From assembly GCA_963675955.2 (NCBI GenBank), contig CAXXVR010000007.1:558001-622000 (forward strand): 64,000 bases of DNA, in the 5' to 3' direction. This document shows, in pieces, positions 26,148 through 34,957 of this stretch. Every line of letters begins with the position of its first letter. Position 1 is the first letter of the stretch. The translations under genes and the position numbers were made by a program. The notes beneath the pieces are model-generated. The model searched no databases and had not been told where the DNA came from. It was given only the letters and a program-made list of their open reading frames with translations. The DNA comes from Desulfocicer sp963675955 (GTDB lineage Bacteria > Desulfobacterota > Desulfobacteria > Desulfobacterales > Desulfobacteraceae).

Positions 26148-27335
26148 ATGAACGAGTGTATGCCGGTAATGAATACGGGGCTCCGGGGGGCAAGTGTCGC
26201 CAGTACAAAAATCAGCAATGTGGATGGAGCAAAGGGAAAGCTGATATACCGTGGCTACCTTGTGGCTGACCTTGCCGAAAGGGCATCCTTTGAAGAGGTG
26301 GTGTTTCTGCTGCTGCATGAGAGTCTTCCCACCCGGGAAGAACTGGTCAAGTTCAAACAGCAGTTGAACGCAAAACAGCGGGTTCCGGAATCTGTTTACG
26401 CTTTCATGAAATGCCTTCCCACCTCATCAAAACCCATGGATGTTTTTCAGGCAGCCATCCCCCTTCTGGCCCAGGCAGATGCCGGGGCAGGCGATCACAG
26501 CATTGAATCGGCACTGGAGAGTGCGCTTTATCTCATTGCAGGTTTTCCGGCTATCATTGCCGCCTGGGAACGCATCCGCAACGGCAAAGACGTGGTGGAA
26601 CCCCGTGATGATCTGGGTCACGGGGCCAAGTTTTTGTACCTGATGAATGGAGAGATGCCCCATGAGGAAACCGTGCATTTCTTTGACACCAGCCTGGTAC
26701 TCCATGCCGAACATTCCTTTAACGCGTCCACATTCACCGCCCGGCAGGTGGCCTCCACCCGGGCACACATGTATGCATCCATTTCTGCGGCCATGGGATC
26801 TCTTTCCGGGGAACTCCACGGCGGGGCAAATGTGCGGGTGATGGAAATGCTGAAAAGCATTGGGACTGCCGATGCCATTGACCCCTACATTGAGAAAACC
26901 CTTGATGCCGGAGGCAAGATCATGGGCCTTGGCCATGCCGTTTATCAGGTGGATGATCCCCGGGCCACCATCCTGGCCCCCATGTCCCGCCGTCTGGGTG
27001 AAATCATGGGAGATACCACCTGGTATGAGCTGTCAAAGGCGATGGAAATAAAGGCCAAAAAGGCATTTAAAACCCACAAAAACATGGATATCTATGTAAA
27101 TGTGGACTTTTACAGCGCCTCACTTTTTTACAGTATGGGCATTCCCATAGACTTTTTCACCCCCATTTTCGCACTGTCCAGGGTAAGTGGATGGGCCGCC
27201 CATGTCATAGAAGAACAATTTGCAACAGCGGCTCCCAAACCGGCCCTGTACAGACCCGGTGCCACCTATGTGGGAGATTACTGCGGACCTGCCGAGTGCA
27301 GTTTTATTGACCTTGATAACAGGGAAGGAGATTAG
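26148..27335 (+). CDS. Citrate synthase family protein
   Basis: A 395-residue enzyme of the citrate synthase family with catalytic histidines in LHAEHSFNASTF and LHGGANVRVM and the GLGHAVYQVDDPRA segment carrying the third catalytic site. It condenses acetyl-CoA (or propionyl-CoA) with oxaloacetate. The short form without an N-terminal extension is typical of Gram-positive and archaeal type enzymes, and methylcitrate activity cannot be excluded. GGGAGG precedes ATG and it follows the FTR-like gene by 18 bases. Confidence 0.9.
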   Translation: MNECMPVMNTGLRGASVASTKISNVDGAKGKLIYRGYLVADLAERASFEEVVFLLLHESLPTREELVKFKQQLNAKQRVPESVYAFMKCLPTSSKPMDVFQAAIPLLAQADAGAGDHSIESALESALYLIAGFPAIIAAWERIRNGKDVVEPRDDLGHGAKFLYLMNGEMPHEETVHFFDTSLVLHAEHSFNASTFTARQVASTRAHMYASISAAMGSLSGELHGGANVRVMEMLKSIGTADAIDPYIEKTLDAGGKIMGLGHAVYQVDDPRATILAPMSRRLGEIMGDTTWYELSKAMEIKAKKAFKTHKNMDIYVNVDFYSASLFYSMGIPIDFFTPIFALSRVSGWAAHVIEEQFATAAPKPALYRPGATYVGDYCGPAECSFIDLDNREGD

Positions 27336-27342
27336 AAGCACC

Positions 27343-28035
27343 ATGAAGAAATGGAAATGTATTATATGTGGTTATATTCATGAGGGAGAAGAACCACCGG
27401 AGTCATGCCCCATATGCAAAGCCCCGGCATCAAAATTTATTCTACTCAAACCCGGGGAAGAAGATACCACCCCGCCAGGTAAAAAACCAGGTGCTGCAAC
27501 CCGTAAGGCAAAAACCCCGCCACCACCCTCGGACAAGGAAAAAATAAAGGAACTGGAAATGGCCATCAAGGCAGAACGACGAAAAAAAATCCGCCTGTTC
27601 CGCATGGTGGATTTTGTCATCGCCCAGATGGTAAAGCACCACGCCCACCCCGTATCCGTTCATTTTCCCAACGGGGTATTGCCCGTTGCAGTCCTTTTCT
27701 TTGTGGGAGCACTGCTGTTTAATATGGACAGCCTGGCAACGGCAGGTTTTTACAATGTCATCGTAGTGCTTGTGGCCCTTCCCTTTGTGATTGTGGCCGG
27801 TTTTGTGGAGTGGGTAAAAAAATACAACAGTGCCTTGACAATTTTCTTCAAAATCAAGATCATTACCGCATTTATCACACTTTTCAGCTGTTTTATCAGC
27901 CTGGTGTGGTTCATAAAAGATCCGGCAGTGCTGCATTCGTGTTATGCATGGCTTTTCATACTGATAAACGTGGCCATGGTGGCATCTGCCGGTGTGGCAG
28001 GATTTCTTGGTGGGAAACTGGTTTTTAAGGATTAA
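27343..28035 (+). CDS. Rubredoxin-like domain fused to a DUF2231-type membrane protein
   Basis: A 230-residue protein: an N-terminal rubredoxin-like knuckle (WKCIICGYIHEGEEPPESCPICKAP is seen over residues 3-27), a Pro/Lys-rich linker and coiled segment, then four hydrophobic helices (VHFPNGVLPVAVLFFVGALL, VIVVLVALPFVIVAGFVEWV and so on) of DUF2231, with HAHPVSVHFPNG carrying histidines that could bind haem. It may pass electrons between soluble rubredoxin partners and the membrane. The start at 27343 follows GGAAGGAG. Its last 11 bases overlap the convergent potassium channel gene. Confidence 0.8.
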   Translation: MKKWKCIICGYIHEGEEPPESCPICKAPASKFILLKPGEEDTTPPGKKPGAATRKAKTPPPPSDKEKIKELEMAIKAERRKKIRLFRMVDFVIAQMVKHHAHPVSVHFPNGVLPVAVLFFVGALLFNMDSLATAGFYNVIVVLVALPFVIVAGFVEWVKKYNSALTIFFKIKIITAFITLFSCFISLVWFIKDPAVLHSCYAWLFILINVAMVASAGVAGFLGGKLVFKD

Positions 28036-28849
28036 TCACCACACTGGCATGGGGATCAAAAGGATTTTTCCGGATGGCCAGGGAAAAAATGTAAGGATAA
28101 TGGACCTTCAGGTGCTGGAGATAATAGAGCCATTGCCCAAGCATGAACCGGTAAGATCGGCTCATATCCATGGCAAGATGTCGAATATCCGAAGCGGGAA
28201 GACCCCGGAATCTGTCCCGGCAATTTAGCTCATCGGTTAAGTGAAAAACAGACAAAAGGGTTTCACTGAAATTCTCATCTTCAACAATAACGGGATTTTC
28301 AAGAAGACTGATCAGGGATCTGCGCTGGCTTACCAAAAAGTCACGCAGATCTTTCAGTTGAAGCGCATCTGTAATATCAAGAACAAAGCCGTGTTTATTT
28401 AACTGACGGTGGGCCGAAGCAAAATGCTCTGATGTCCATTTAGTGGTAACCATGAGGTGCTGCCGGAGGTTTTCCATGTCCGTGTCACAGCGAGAAAAAA
28501 GTGTCAACAGATGGTATCCGGTTTCACTGAAAAAAATCCCCAGTACCATATTAATCCTGCGCATGCGGTTCCGGGTCTCCCGCCTCAACAGGATCAACTC
28601 GGTGCCATTGGCAATGACCCCTAAAAAGCTGCCCCCTCCCAGTACAATCAAAAAAATAACCAATAGACGACTTGCCGGAACCGTAGGATGGATATCGCCA
28701 TATCCCACCGTAGACATGGTGACAATATTAAAGTATAAGGCATCTGTAAAACTCAATGCCTCAAGGTACATGAAACCAAGGGTTCCCAGAACGGAAATAC
28801 AGATAAAAATAAATAAAAAGATGCTCAGTCGTCGTTTGACTTCGGTCAT
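28025..28849 (-). CDS. Two-transmembrane potassium channel-like protein
   Basis: A 274-residue protein with two transmembrane helices around a pore loop carrying the selectivity filter TMSTVGYGDIHP (about 44-55). The remaining 175 residues form a soluble, mostly helical C-terminal region with no RCK/TrkA-N glycine motif. It probably conducts potassium ions across the cytoplasmic membrane. It overlaps the end of the DUF2231 gene tail to tail by 11 bases. Confidence 0.85.
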   Translation of the reverse strand: MTEVKRRLSIFLFIFICISVLGTLGFMYLEALSFTDALYFNIVTMSTVGYGDIHPTVPASRLLVIFLIVLGGGSFLGVIANGTELILLRRETRNRMRRINMVLGIFFSETGYHLLTLFSRCDTDMENLRQHLMVTTKWTSEHFASAHRQLNKHGFVLDITDALQLKDLRDFLVSQRRSLISLLENPVIVEDENFSETLLSVFHLTDELNCRDRFRGLPASDIRHLAMDMSRSYRFMLGQWLYYLQHLKVHYPYIFSLAIRKNPFDPHASVVINP

Positions 28850-29089
28850 GGCGCCTCGCAGAAAGCCCGGGGTTGAGAGGAGGTCGCGGCTTACATATTA
28901 AATTTTTAAAAAAACAGAAAAATGTTATTTTTTTAAAATTCGCCTTGACTAACCGGCTGGATTGAAAAGCATTAAAAATCACTTAGCCCCTGGGAACTCA
29001 AAGAGCCTTAAGAAAGAACGCCGGAGAAGGAAATGCAGGGGGCAAGACAATCTCCGACGAACTATCATTCCAGTTCCGGCAAAATGGAA

Positions 29090-29551
29090 TCAGTTTTCAT
29101 TGTCCGCAAGGAAATCGTCATACATGGTTTCCAGAGCAAGCTTATGTTTTGCCTCTTCCTGGGCCAGCAGATCAAACAATTTGCAGAATTCTGCGTTATC
29201 GGCTTTTTCGGAAAGATCTTTGTAAAGCTTTACAGCCATTTCTTCCCGTTTCATGGCGATTCTGAGGATGTCCTGCATGAACATACCCTCTTTGTACTCT
29301 GTTTCCACCAGATAGTCACTGATCTTCAGATCCGGCACTTTTTTCAATTCATAGGTATCCACCTTGGCGGTGTCAGCACTGATCCCCTGGAGAAGTGCAA
29401 CGTGTTTTTCTTCTTCTCCGGCGAATTTCACAAAGGTTTCTTTAACAGAAGCAAAAGTATCTTTTGTGCTGAGATCCATATAAAAGGCCACCGCCTCTTT
29501 TTCCTTTCCGATGGCATACTCCAGGATCTCATCTACGGATTTAAATGTCAT
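29090..29551 (-). CDS. Ferritin-like diiron protein (rubrerythrin type)
   Basis: A 153-residue helical protein with the metal-ligand helices IGKEKEAVAFYMDLS with GEEEKHVALL, and KREEMAVKLYKDL with AQEEAKHKLALE. It has no rubredoxin domain of its own and is related to the 15686-16159 protein. The predicted role is peroxide reduction. AAGGAG precedes the ATG. A small zinc-ribbon gene lies directly upstream on the same strand, 34 bases away, and may be its electron or metal partner. Confidence 0.85.
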   Translation of the reverse strand: MTFKSVDEILEYAIGKEKEAVAFYMDLSTKDTFASVKETFVKFAGEEEKHVALLQGISADTAKVDTYELKKVPDLKISDYLVETEYKEGMFMQDILRIAMKREEMAVKLYKDLSEKADNAEFCKLFDLLAQEEAKHKLALETMYDDFLADNEN

Positions 29552-29585
29552 GTTTTCTCCTTATCCAACACGTAACATGTTTGAT

Positions 29586-29765
29586 TTATTTTGCTGCGGT
29601 GCACTTCGAGAATTCAATGGGCTTGCCGCAGCTGGTGCATTTATGGGTTTTGTCAAATTCGTCTGAAAAAATCTCATTATCCTTACCGCATTCCGGACAC
29701 TGGCAAGTGAATGATTTAAGGTCTTTAAACTGTTCAAATCCTGGACAATGCTGTGGTGTGGTCAT
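29586..29765 (-). CDS. Small zinc-ribbon or rubredoxin-like protein
   Basis: A 59-residue protein (MTTPQHCPGFEQFKDLKSF start) with CQCPECGK and, 17 residues later, CTSCGKPIEFSKC. The two CxxC pairs form a zinc ribbon or rubredoxin-like site. GGGAGG lies before the ATG at 29765. It is probably co-transcribed with the ferritin-like gene that follows it. Confidence 0.75.
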   Translation of the reverse strand: MTTPQHCPGFEQFKDLKSFTCQCPECGKDNEIFSDEFDKTHKCTSCGKPIEFSKCTAAK

Positions 29766-30308
29766 AATGCCTCCCTTCCATGAAACAGTGAAAAAAATAA
29801 ATTTCAGTACAGCTTCAACAATTCTAAATACTATAGTCTTAATTTATAACTCTTGCAAGCCCCAACCAGGATTTTGTCCTCCTGTCAAATGAACTAATGC
29901 AAATTACTCACCACCCCCATCCATATTTTATTTTATTTGGGCCTTGCCTGGTAAGATTTATGTGTTATCTTTATATAAATTGCCACATTGTGGCATAAAC
30001 AGACGAATTCGTGGAACCTTAAAAATAATCTCCACTCCAATTTGTGCATGGACGTCTCCACTGAAACAGACGTTGTCCCCCCATGAACACACCTGAACCA
30101 GTTCGGATTGACAAAAGGATATATTCCGCAACACAACACCATGAATCTGTTTTTTTGCAGGGCACAATACTGTATCACATCAAATAAGACGATCGTGTCT
30201 CTACAGATCATAAAAAATTATTAAAATTTCCCGTACAGGAAACCTTTATGGTCACAATCATAAAGAAACAGAAGGCGAACAAAAATTCGCAAACCCCAGG
30301 AGGCCCAA
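29766..30308. other. Gene-free region upstream of CO dehydrogenase
   Basis: About 540 bases. It contains a perfect inverted repeat at 29981-29995 and, at its end, AGGAGG before the CODH start. An antisense open frame at 29933-30211 has no ribosome binding site or recognisable domain and is left out. Confidence 0.5.
29981..29995. promoter_or_regulatory. Perfect palindrome TGCCACATTGTGGCA upstream of CODH, possible regulator site
   Basis: The 15-base sequence is a 7-1-7 perfect inverted repeat, 314 bases before the CO dehydrogenase start. Spacing and TG...CA ends resemble sites of the Crp/Fnr family, to which the CO sensor CooA belongs, but it does not match a CooA consensus I can quote. Confidence 0.4.
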
Positions 30309-32273
30309 ATGGCAAAATCGCAAGAAGGAACAAAGAATCAATTAGAACCAAAGGACTGCACTGCATGTGATTCCACCGCCCAAATGATCACCAAAGCCAG
30401 AAGAGATGGGGTAACCCTGCATTTTGACCGGGCAAGTGACATGAAGGCATGCCCCATTGGGGCAGATTCAGCATGCTGTAAAAACTGTTTCATGGGACCC
30501 TGTCGCCTCAACCCCAGAGATCCCTACAAAAAAGTGGGGGTATGCGGTGCCACCATTGACACCATTATGGCCCGTAATTTTGCAAGGGCAGTTGCCGCCG
30601 GTGCCGCATCACACACAGATCACGGCATGGCCATGCTGGAGTTATTCCGGGACGTTGTCAACGGCAAGGTACTGGACTATGAGATCAAAGATGAGTTAAA
30701 GCTTAAACGGGTGGCAAAATCTCTGGATATTGAAATAGAAGGTAAATCCGCCAAAGAGATTGCAACGGATCTTTACAGGGAACTTGAAAGGACCTATACC
30801 CAGGTGGATGGGGAAATCCCCTTTATGAAACGGGTTCCCCAGGGGACATTGGATACCTGGCGAAAACTGGGCATTGTCCCCAGGGGTGCCATGCGGGAAG
30901 TCGTGGAAATGATGCACCGCACCCATATGGGAGTGGATCAGCATTATAAAAATATCACAAAACAGGCCAGTCGCACGGCGCTTTCTGATGGCTGGGGCGG
31001 TTCCATGGTTTCCACGGAAATCTCAGATATCCTTTTCGGCACCCCGTCTCCCATCAATGTGGGGGTAAACATGGGTGTATTAAAAAAGGATATGGTCAAT
31101 ATTATCATCCATGGGCATGAACCAAATCTGTTTGAATCCATGCTGGTATCGGTGAATGAAAATAAACTGGTGCAGGCAGCAAAAGCCGCTGGCTCCAAGG
31201 GGATTAATCTGGTAGGCATGTGCTGCTCCGGTGCGGAAATGATGGCCCGGCACGGGGTGCCCCATGCCGGCAATTTCTCTTCCACAGAGGCCATCCTGGT
31301 AACCGGTGCCGTGGATGCCATGGCCGTTGATATTCAGTGTATCAAGCAGGGACTGGTGGCCGTGGCCCAGTGCTATGATACACCGTTGATCACCACCAAC
31401 ACCCGCGCCCACATTGAGGGTGCCACCCATGTGGAATTTGAAGAGCATAATCCCAGTTCCTGTACCGACGAGATTGTCATCAAGGCCATCACACGATTCA
31501 AGAACAGAACGCATGAAATAGAAATTCCAAAAATGGTGAACGACAGTGTTCAGGGTTTTTCCCACGAGTACATTGAATACATGCTGGGCGGATACTTCCG
31601 TGGCGGGTATGCACCCTTGAATGAAAACATCATCAACGGCAGAATCCGTGGTGTGGCAGGAGTGGTGGGGTGTACCAATCCCCGGGTAAAGCAGGATGAC
31701 TCCCACATCAAGCTTGTGAAAGAGTTGATTAGAAATGATGTGCTGGTGCTGGTCACCGGATGCGCCCAGATTGCCCTGGCCAAGGCAGGCTTTTCCGTAC
31801 CGGAAGCGGCCCATTATGCCGGTCCCGGACTTCAGGAAGTCTGCGAAACAGTGGGCATGCCACCGGTGCTGGGTCTGGGTTCCTGCGTTGACAACAGCCG
31901 CATCCTGATTGCAGCGTCAGCCATGGTGGCCCAGGGAGGTCTTGGTACCAGCATTGCCGATCTGCCGGTGGCCGGAGCTGCCCCGGAATACATGAGTGAA
32001 AAGGCCATTGCCATCGGCCAGTATTTTGTGGCATCGGGTGTATACACGGTATTTGGCGTAACCTTCCCCACCATTGAAAACACCAAATTCCATAACTATC
32101 TATTTGATGGATTGGAATCCGAGGGTCTTGGCAAGTGGGGGCATGCCATAGATCCCATGGAGATGGCCCGAAAAATGATTGCCCACATCGACAAGAAAAG
32201 AAAAGCCCTTGGCATTGACAAGAGCCGGGAGCGGGTGCTTGTGGATATGTCAGATCGTCGTGAACTGGCATAG
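30309..32273 (+). CDS. cooS: Anaerobic carbon monoxide dehydrogenase catalytic subunit
   Basis: A 654-residue Ni-Fe CO dehydrogenase. The N-terminal Cys ligands of the D and B clusters are visible (CTACDST, SACCKNCFMGPCRLNP, GVCGATIDTIMARN), and the C-cluster Cys/His ligands in GHEPNLFES, GMCCSGAEMMARHG, GVVGCTNPR, VTGCAQIALAKAG and GLGSCVDN. The length matches CooS/AcsA monomers. It oxidises CO to CO2 with ferredoxin as acceptor. No cooC, cooF or acetyl-CoA synthase gene is adjacent, so it is an orphan CODH in this window. GGAGG precedes the ATG. Confidence 0.95.
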   Translation: MAKSQEGTKNQLEPKDCTACDSTAQMITKARRDGVTLHFDRASDMKACPIGADSACCKNCFMGPCRLNPRDPYKKVGVCGATIDTIMARNFARAVAAGAASHTDHGMAMLELFRDVVNGKVLDYEIKDELKLKRVAKSLDIEIEGKSAKEIATDLYRELERTYTQVDGEIPFMKRVPQGTLDTWRKLGIVPRGAMREVVEMMHRTHMGVDQHYKNITKQASRTALSDGWGGSMVSTEISDILFGTPSPINVGVNMGVLKKDMVNIIIHGHEPNLFESMLVSVNENKLVQAAKAAGSKGINLVGMCCSGAEMMARHGVPHAGNFSSTEAILVTGAVDAMAVDIQCIKQGLVAVAQCYDTPLITTNTRAHIEGATHVEFEEHNPSSCTDEIVIKAITRFKNRTHEIEIPKMVNDSVQGFSHEYIEYMLGGYFRGGYAPLNENIINGRIRGVAGVVGCTNPRVKQDDSHIKLVKELIRNDVLVLVTGCAQIALAKAGFSVPEAAHYAGPGLQEVCETVGMPPVLGLGSCVDNSRILIAASAMVAQGGLGTSIADLPVAGAAPEYMSEKAIAIGQYFVASGVYTVFGVTFPTIENTKFHNYLFDGLESEGLGKWGHAIDPMEMARKMIAHIDKKRKALGIDKSRERVLVDMSDRRELA

Positions 32274-32426
32274 GCCCTATCCATTCACCCGGATCACAGC
32301 CTGGCCACTGAACTGCATGTGACCATGTTTGCCTGTTGAGTGATCTGCCGTTTAATAAATGAATTTGCCTCCTTTTACACATTTATTATTGGTGCTCAGG
32401 GGAAAATCATTCAACAGGTAACTGCA

Positions 32427-32468
32427 CATCCCCGGGACCTTATTTCAAGGTACCGGGGATGTTTTTTT
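32427..32468 (+). terminator. Strong rho-independent terminator after CODH
   Basis: CATCCCCGGGACCTT (32427-32441) pairs with AAGGTACCGGGGATG (32447-32461), 15 base pairs with one mismatch around the loop ATTTC, followed by seven T. It ends the CODH transcript before the convergent cytochrome gene. Confidence 0.9.
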
Positions 32469-32487
32469 AATAAAAACCCGTCATGGA

Positions 32488-33945
32488 TTATTCCGAATGA
32501 ATCACAACGCTTTTGGAGACCATGTCAATGATGGGAAGATCCGGGATTTTCTTGATACCATACACCGCCTCCAGGTGTATATCATCGGGAACCATGCCCA
32601 GCAATTTCTCCGCCACTTGCTGATCTGCCTGGCGATAGCGCAACCTGGCCTCTATATTAACCGATACACCTTTGTCCACGGACAATCCATAATAGACATC
32701 TTTGTACCCCTTTGGTGGAATGGTATCATTTTTAGAAAAGCTCTCTGCCTTCCAGGGTTTGAGTGTAAAATTCAAATCTTTATCCTGGGTATGGGAATTA
32801 AACATTCGGATGTTTTCAGGAAGAACACCATGGGACCCCACGGTGCCGGTGGTCATCAGTACATCTCCCTTACTGTCCGTTGCCGTCACCTCCAGCCACA
32901 TCTGCCGGATATTGGTCAATGAGGTGGTCAGGTTATGACCAGCCCGGATATTTTTTACCCGAACTTTTATCTCCACCAGCCGATTCTGGCGGTACACCGG
33001 CGTAATCTCCAGTGCAGCTGCCGCCTGGAGTCGTTTCACAGCCATGGTGTACTTATTATGCACATTGGTGGCAAACTCTTCATCTCCTGCCTTTGTGGCG
33101 GCAAGTTCCGTCAAATAATATAATAAAAAATTAGCCCCGTTAAAATAATGATGATAGGCATCACGCCCGGGTTTTCTGAACTCGTCAGCGGATCGTTTAA
33201 AGGTTTCTGTTTCCACCATGTGACAATCCTGGCAATGAATATTTGCGGTGGCGTAAGGTCCATTTTTCCACTCATGGTAGGTCTCTTCTAGAAGGGTATG
33301 TGTCTCGTGATTGGACACCTGATGGCAGGATGCACACAGTTCAGAACTCAGGTGAAGGGAGGATTCAACACATTGATGAAAATCATCGCCACACCCCTCC
33401 TCCGGACTCATGGGACCATATTTGGTCAACACCGGCCCATCTGCACTCTCCTTTCCCGGTGAAAGAATCAATGATCCGTTTTCCGGCTGGTGATAGGGGG
33501 TCTGCCAGTGGGTGTGTCCTTTTATGGAATGGCATACATCACAGGACACACCGGCCAGGGCCATATCACTTAAGCCCTTCAGACCTGCCCCCTTGACCTC
33601 CCCTGTCACCACAGCCGCCGGGGTGTGACATCCCTCACACTGCCGGGAAATCTCATGGCTGGCTTCCTTGACGGCAAGGTTAAGTTCGCCCTGGTACACA
33701 GGATCTTTAAATGCAAGAGCATGCATGGAACCTGTCCATTCTTCAAATTTATCCGGATGACAGTCCCCACAGGTTTCCGGCGGGGTAAAGGTAGCACCGG
33801 TCTTTTCCCATTGCATCAGTGAGGGGGCAAAGGGATAGGCAGATACATCTGTTTTCATGTAGGTATCTCTGGTATAACCGGTACCGGCAAAACAAAATAT
33901 CATTGACACCATGGATAACAGAATCAGAAAATCCCGATATTTCAT
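32488..33945 (-). CDS. Exported pentahaem c-type cytochrome
   Basis: A 485-residue protein with an N-terminal signal peptide (FLILLSMVSMIFCFAGTGY) and five CxxCH haem sites: CGDCH, CEGCH, CDVCH, CASCH and CQDCH, all in the first 260 residues. The second half has no haem sites and reads like a beta-sandwich domain. The haem half resembles the cytochrome c554/NrfA-like families of periplasmic multihaem proteins. It should act as an electron carrier or terminal reductase outside the cytoplasmic membrane. It is a single gene, convergent with CODH. Confidence 0.88.
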   Translation of the reverse strand: MKYRDFLILLSMVSMIFCFAGTGYTRDTYMKTDVSAYPFAPSLMQWEKTGATFTPPETCGDCHPDKFEEWTGSMHALAFKDPVYQGELNLAVKEASHEISRQCEGCHTPAAVVTGEVKGAGLKGLSDMALAGVSCDVCHSIKGHTHWQTPYHQPENGSLILSPGKESADGPVLTKYGPMSPEEGCGDDFHQCVESSLHLSSELCASCHQVSNHETHTLLEETYHEWKNGPYATANIHCQDCHMVETETFKRSADEFRKPGRDAYHHYFNGANFLLYYLTELAATKAGDEEFATNVHNKYTMAVKRLQAAAALEITPVYRQNRLVEIKVRVKNIRAGHNLTTSLTNIRQMWLEVTATDSKGDVLMTTGTVGSHGVLPENIRMFNSHTQDKDLNFTLKPWKAESFSKNDTIPPKGYKDVYYGLSVDKGVSVNIEARLRYRQADQQVAEKLLGMVPDDIHLEAVYGIKKIPDLPIIDMVSKSVVIHSE

Positions 33946-33980
33946 GCGTTATTTCTCCTTTCAGCGTACGATCAAATTTT

Positions 33981-34769
33981 TTATACTTCCAAGGTAATCC
34001 CCACAGGACAGTGGTCGGAACCCAAAATATCATTTTCAATGAATGCACTTTTCAGCCCCCCCCGCTCAATGATATCCTGGGTGACAAAAAAATAATCAAT
34101 GCGCCATCCAGCATTATTTTTTCTGGCATTAAACCTGTAGGACCACCACGAGTATTCCACCGCCTCCGGGTGCAGGTGCCGGAAGGTATCCACATACCCA
34201 TCTGCCACCAGGCGGTCCAACACCTCCCGCTCAACGGGCAGAAATCCTGAACGCTTACTGTTGGGTCCTGGATTTTTAAGGTCTATTTCATTGTGGGCAG
34301 TATTGAAATCGCCGGTGATGACAAGACTTTTTCCCTTTTTTCGCAACTGATCCGCATGGGCAAAAAAATCCGCATAAAAATCAAGTTTGTACTGAAGACG
34401 TTCATCACTCATCTGGCCATTGGGGAAATAGATATTAAATAAGGTAAATGCCCCAAAGTCCAGTTCCAGTATCCGGCCCTCATCATCATACCGGGGAATC
34501 CCCACCCCGGCGGCGACAGCTTCGGGTTTCTGCCTGGTGTAGGCTACCACTCCGCTGTAGCCTTTTTTTACGGTGGAATAGGCCCAATAATTATGATAAT
34601 CCATTAAATCCATCATTTCCGGGGTTCGTTGGTGTTCCTGGAGTTTGGTTTCCTGCAGTAACAGGATATCAGGGTTAAGAGCCTGAACTGACTCTTGAAA
34701 ATCCTTCTTCAAAACTGCCCTTAAGCCATTGACATTCCATGAAATGAGTTTGAAAGTTTGTTTGCCCAC
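33981..34769 (-). CDS. xth: Exodeoxyribonuclease III
   Basis: A 262-residue EEP-fold nuclease with SWNVNGLRAV near the start, LLLQETKLQE with the catalytic Glu, ITGDFNTAHNEIDL with the Asp/Asn pair and NNAGWRIDYFFVTQ, then GSDHCPV with the catalytic Asp-His. It acts as an AP endonuclease and 3'-exonuclease in base-excision repair. I prefer the GTG start at 34769 (GGAG nine bases upstream, and the usual family N-terminus follows); longer starts at 34784 and 34829 have no ribosome binding site. Confidence 0.9.
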   Translation of the reverse strand: MGKQTFKLISWNVNGLRAVLKKDFQESVQALNPDILLLQETKLQEHQRTPEMMDLMDYHNYWAYSTVKKGYSGVVAYTRQKPEAVAAGVGIPRYDDEGRILELDFGAFTLFNIYFPNGQMSDERLQYKLDFYADFFAHADQLRKKGKSLVITGDFNTAHNEIDLKNPGPNSKRSGFLPVEREVLDRLVADGYVDTFRHLHPEAVEYSWWSYRFNARKNNAGWRIDYFFVTQDIIERGGLKSAFIENDILGSDHCPVGITLEV

Positions 34770-34907
34770 AGAGGAATTCTCCATATAAATGTTGAAAATA
34801 TTTAAAAATGGTTTTACCATCTTATTCAAAAAGAGTAATGATCACGGCCCAATCTATATTTCAGAGGCTTACCCCAGCAGGGAGCCTTTATCTGCATTGC
34901 CGGAATA

Positions 34908-34937
34908 CCCCCTTCCATAATTTGAATTTGGTAGGGG
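34908..34937. repeat. Hairpin near the probable left end of the IS200/IS605 element
   Basis: CCCCTTCC pairs with GGTAGGGG around a 13-base AT-rich loop. It lies just downstream of tnpA, where IS200/IS605 elements carry a subterminal recognition hairpin, and resembles the right-end hairpin at 35783-35811. Confidence 0.4.
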
Positions 34938-34957
34938 ATGGATAGGCAGTTGTAGGA

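Noticed and set aside
29933..30211. Antisense open frame upstream of CODH
   Set aside because: No ribosome binding site, no recognisable domain and unusual composition; it crosses the palindrome that looks regulatory.
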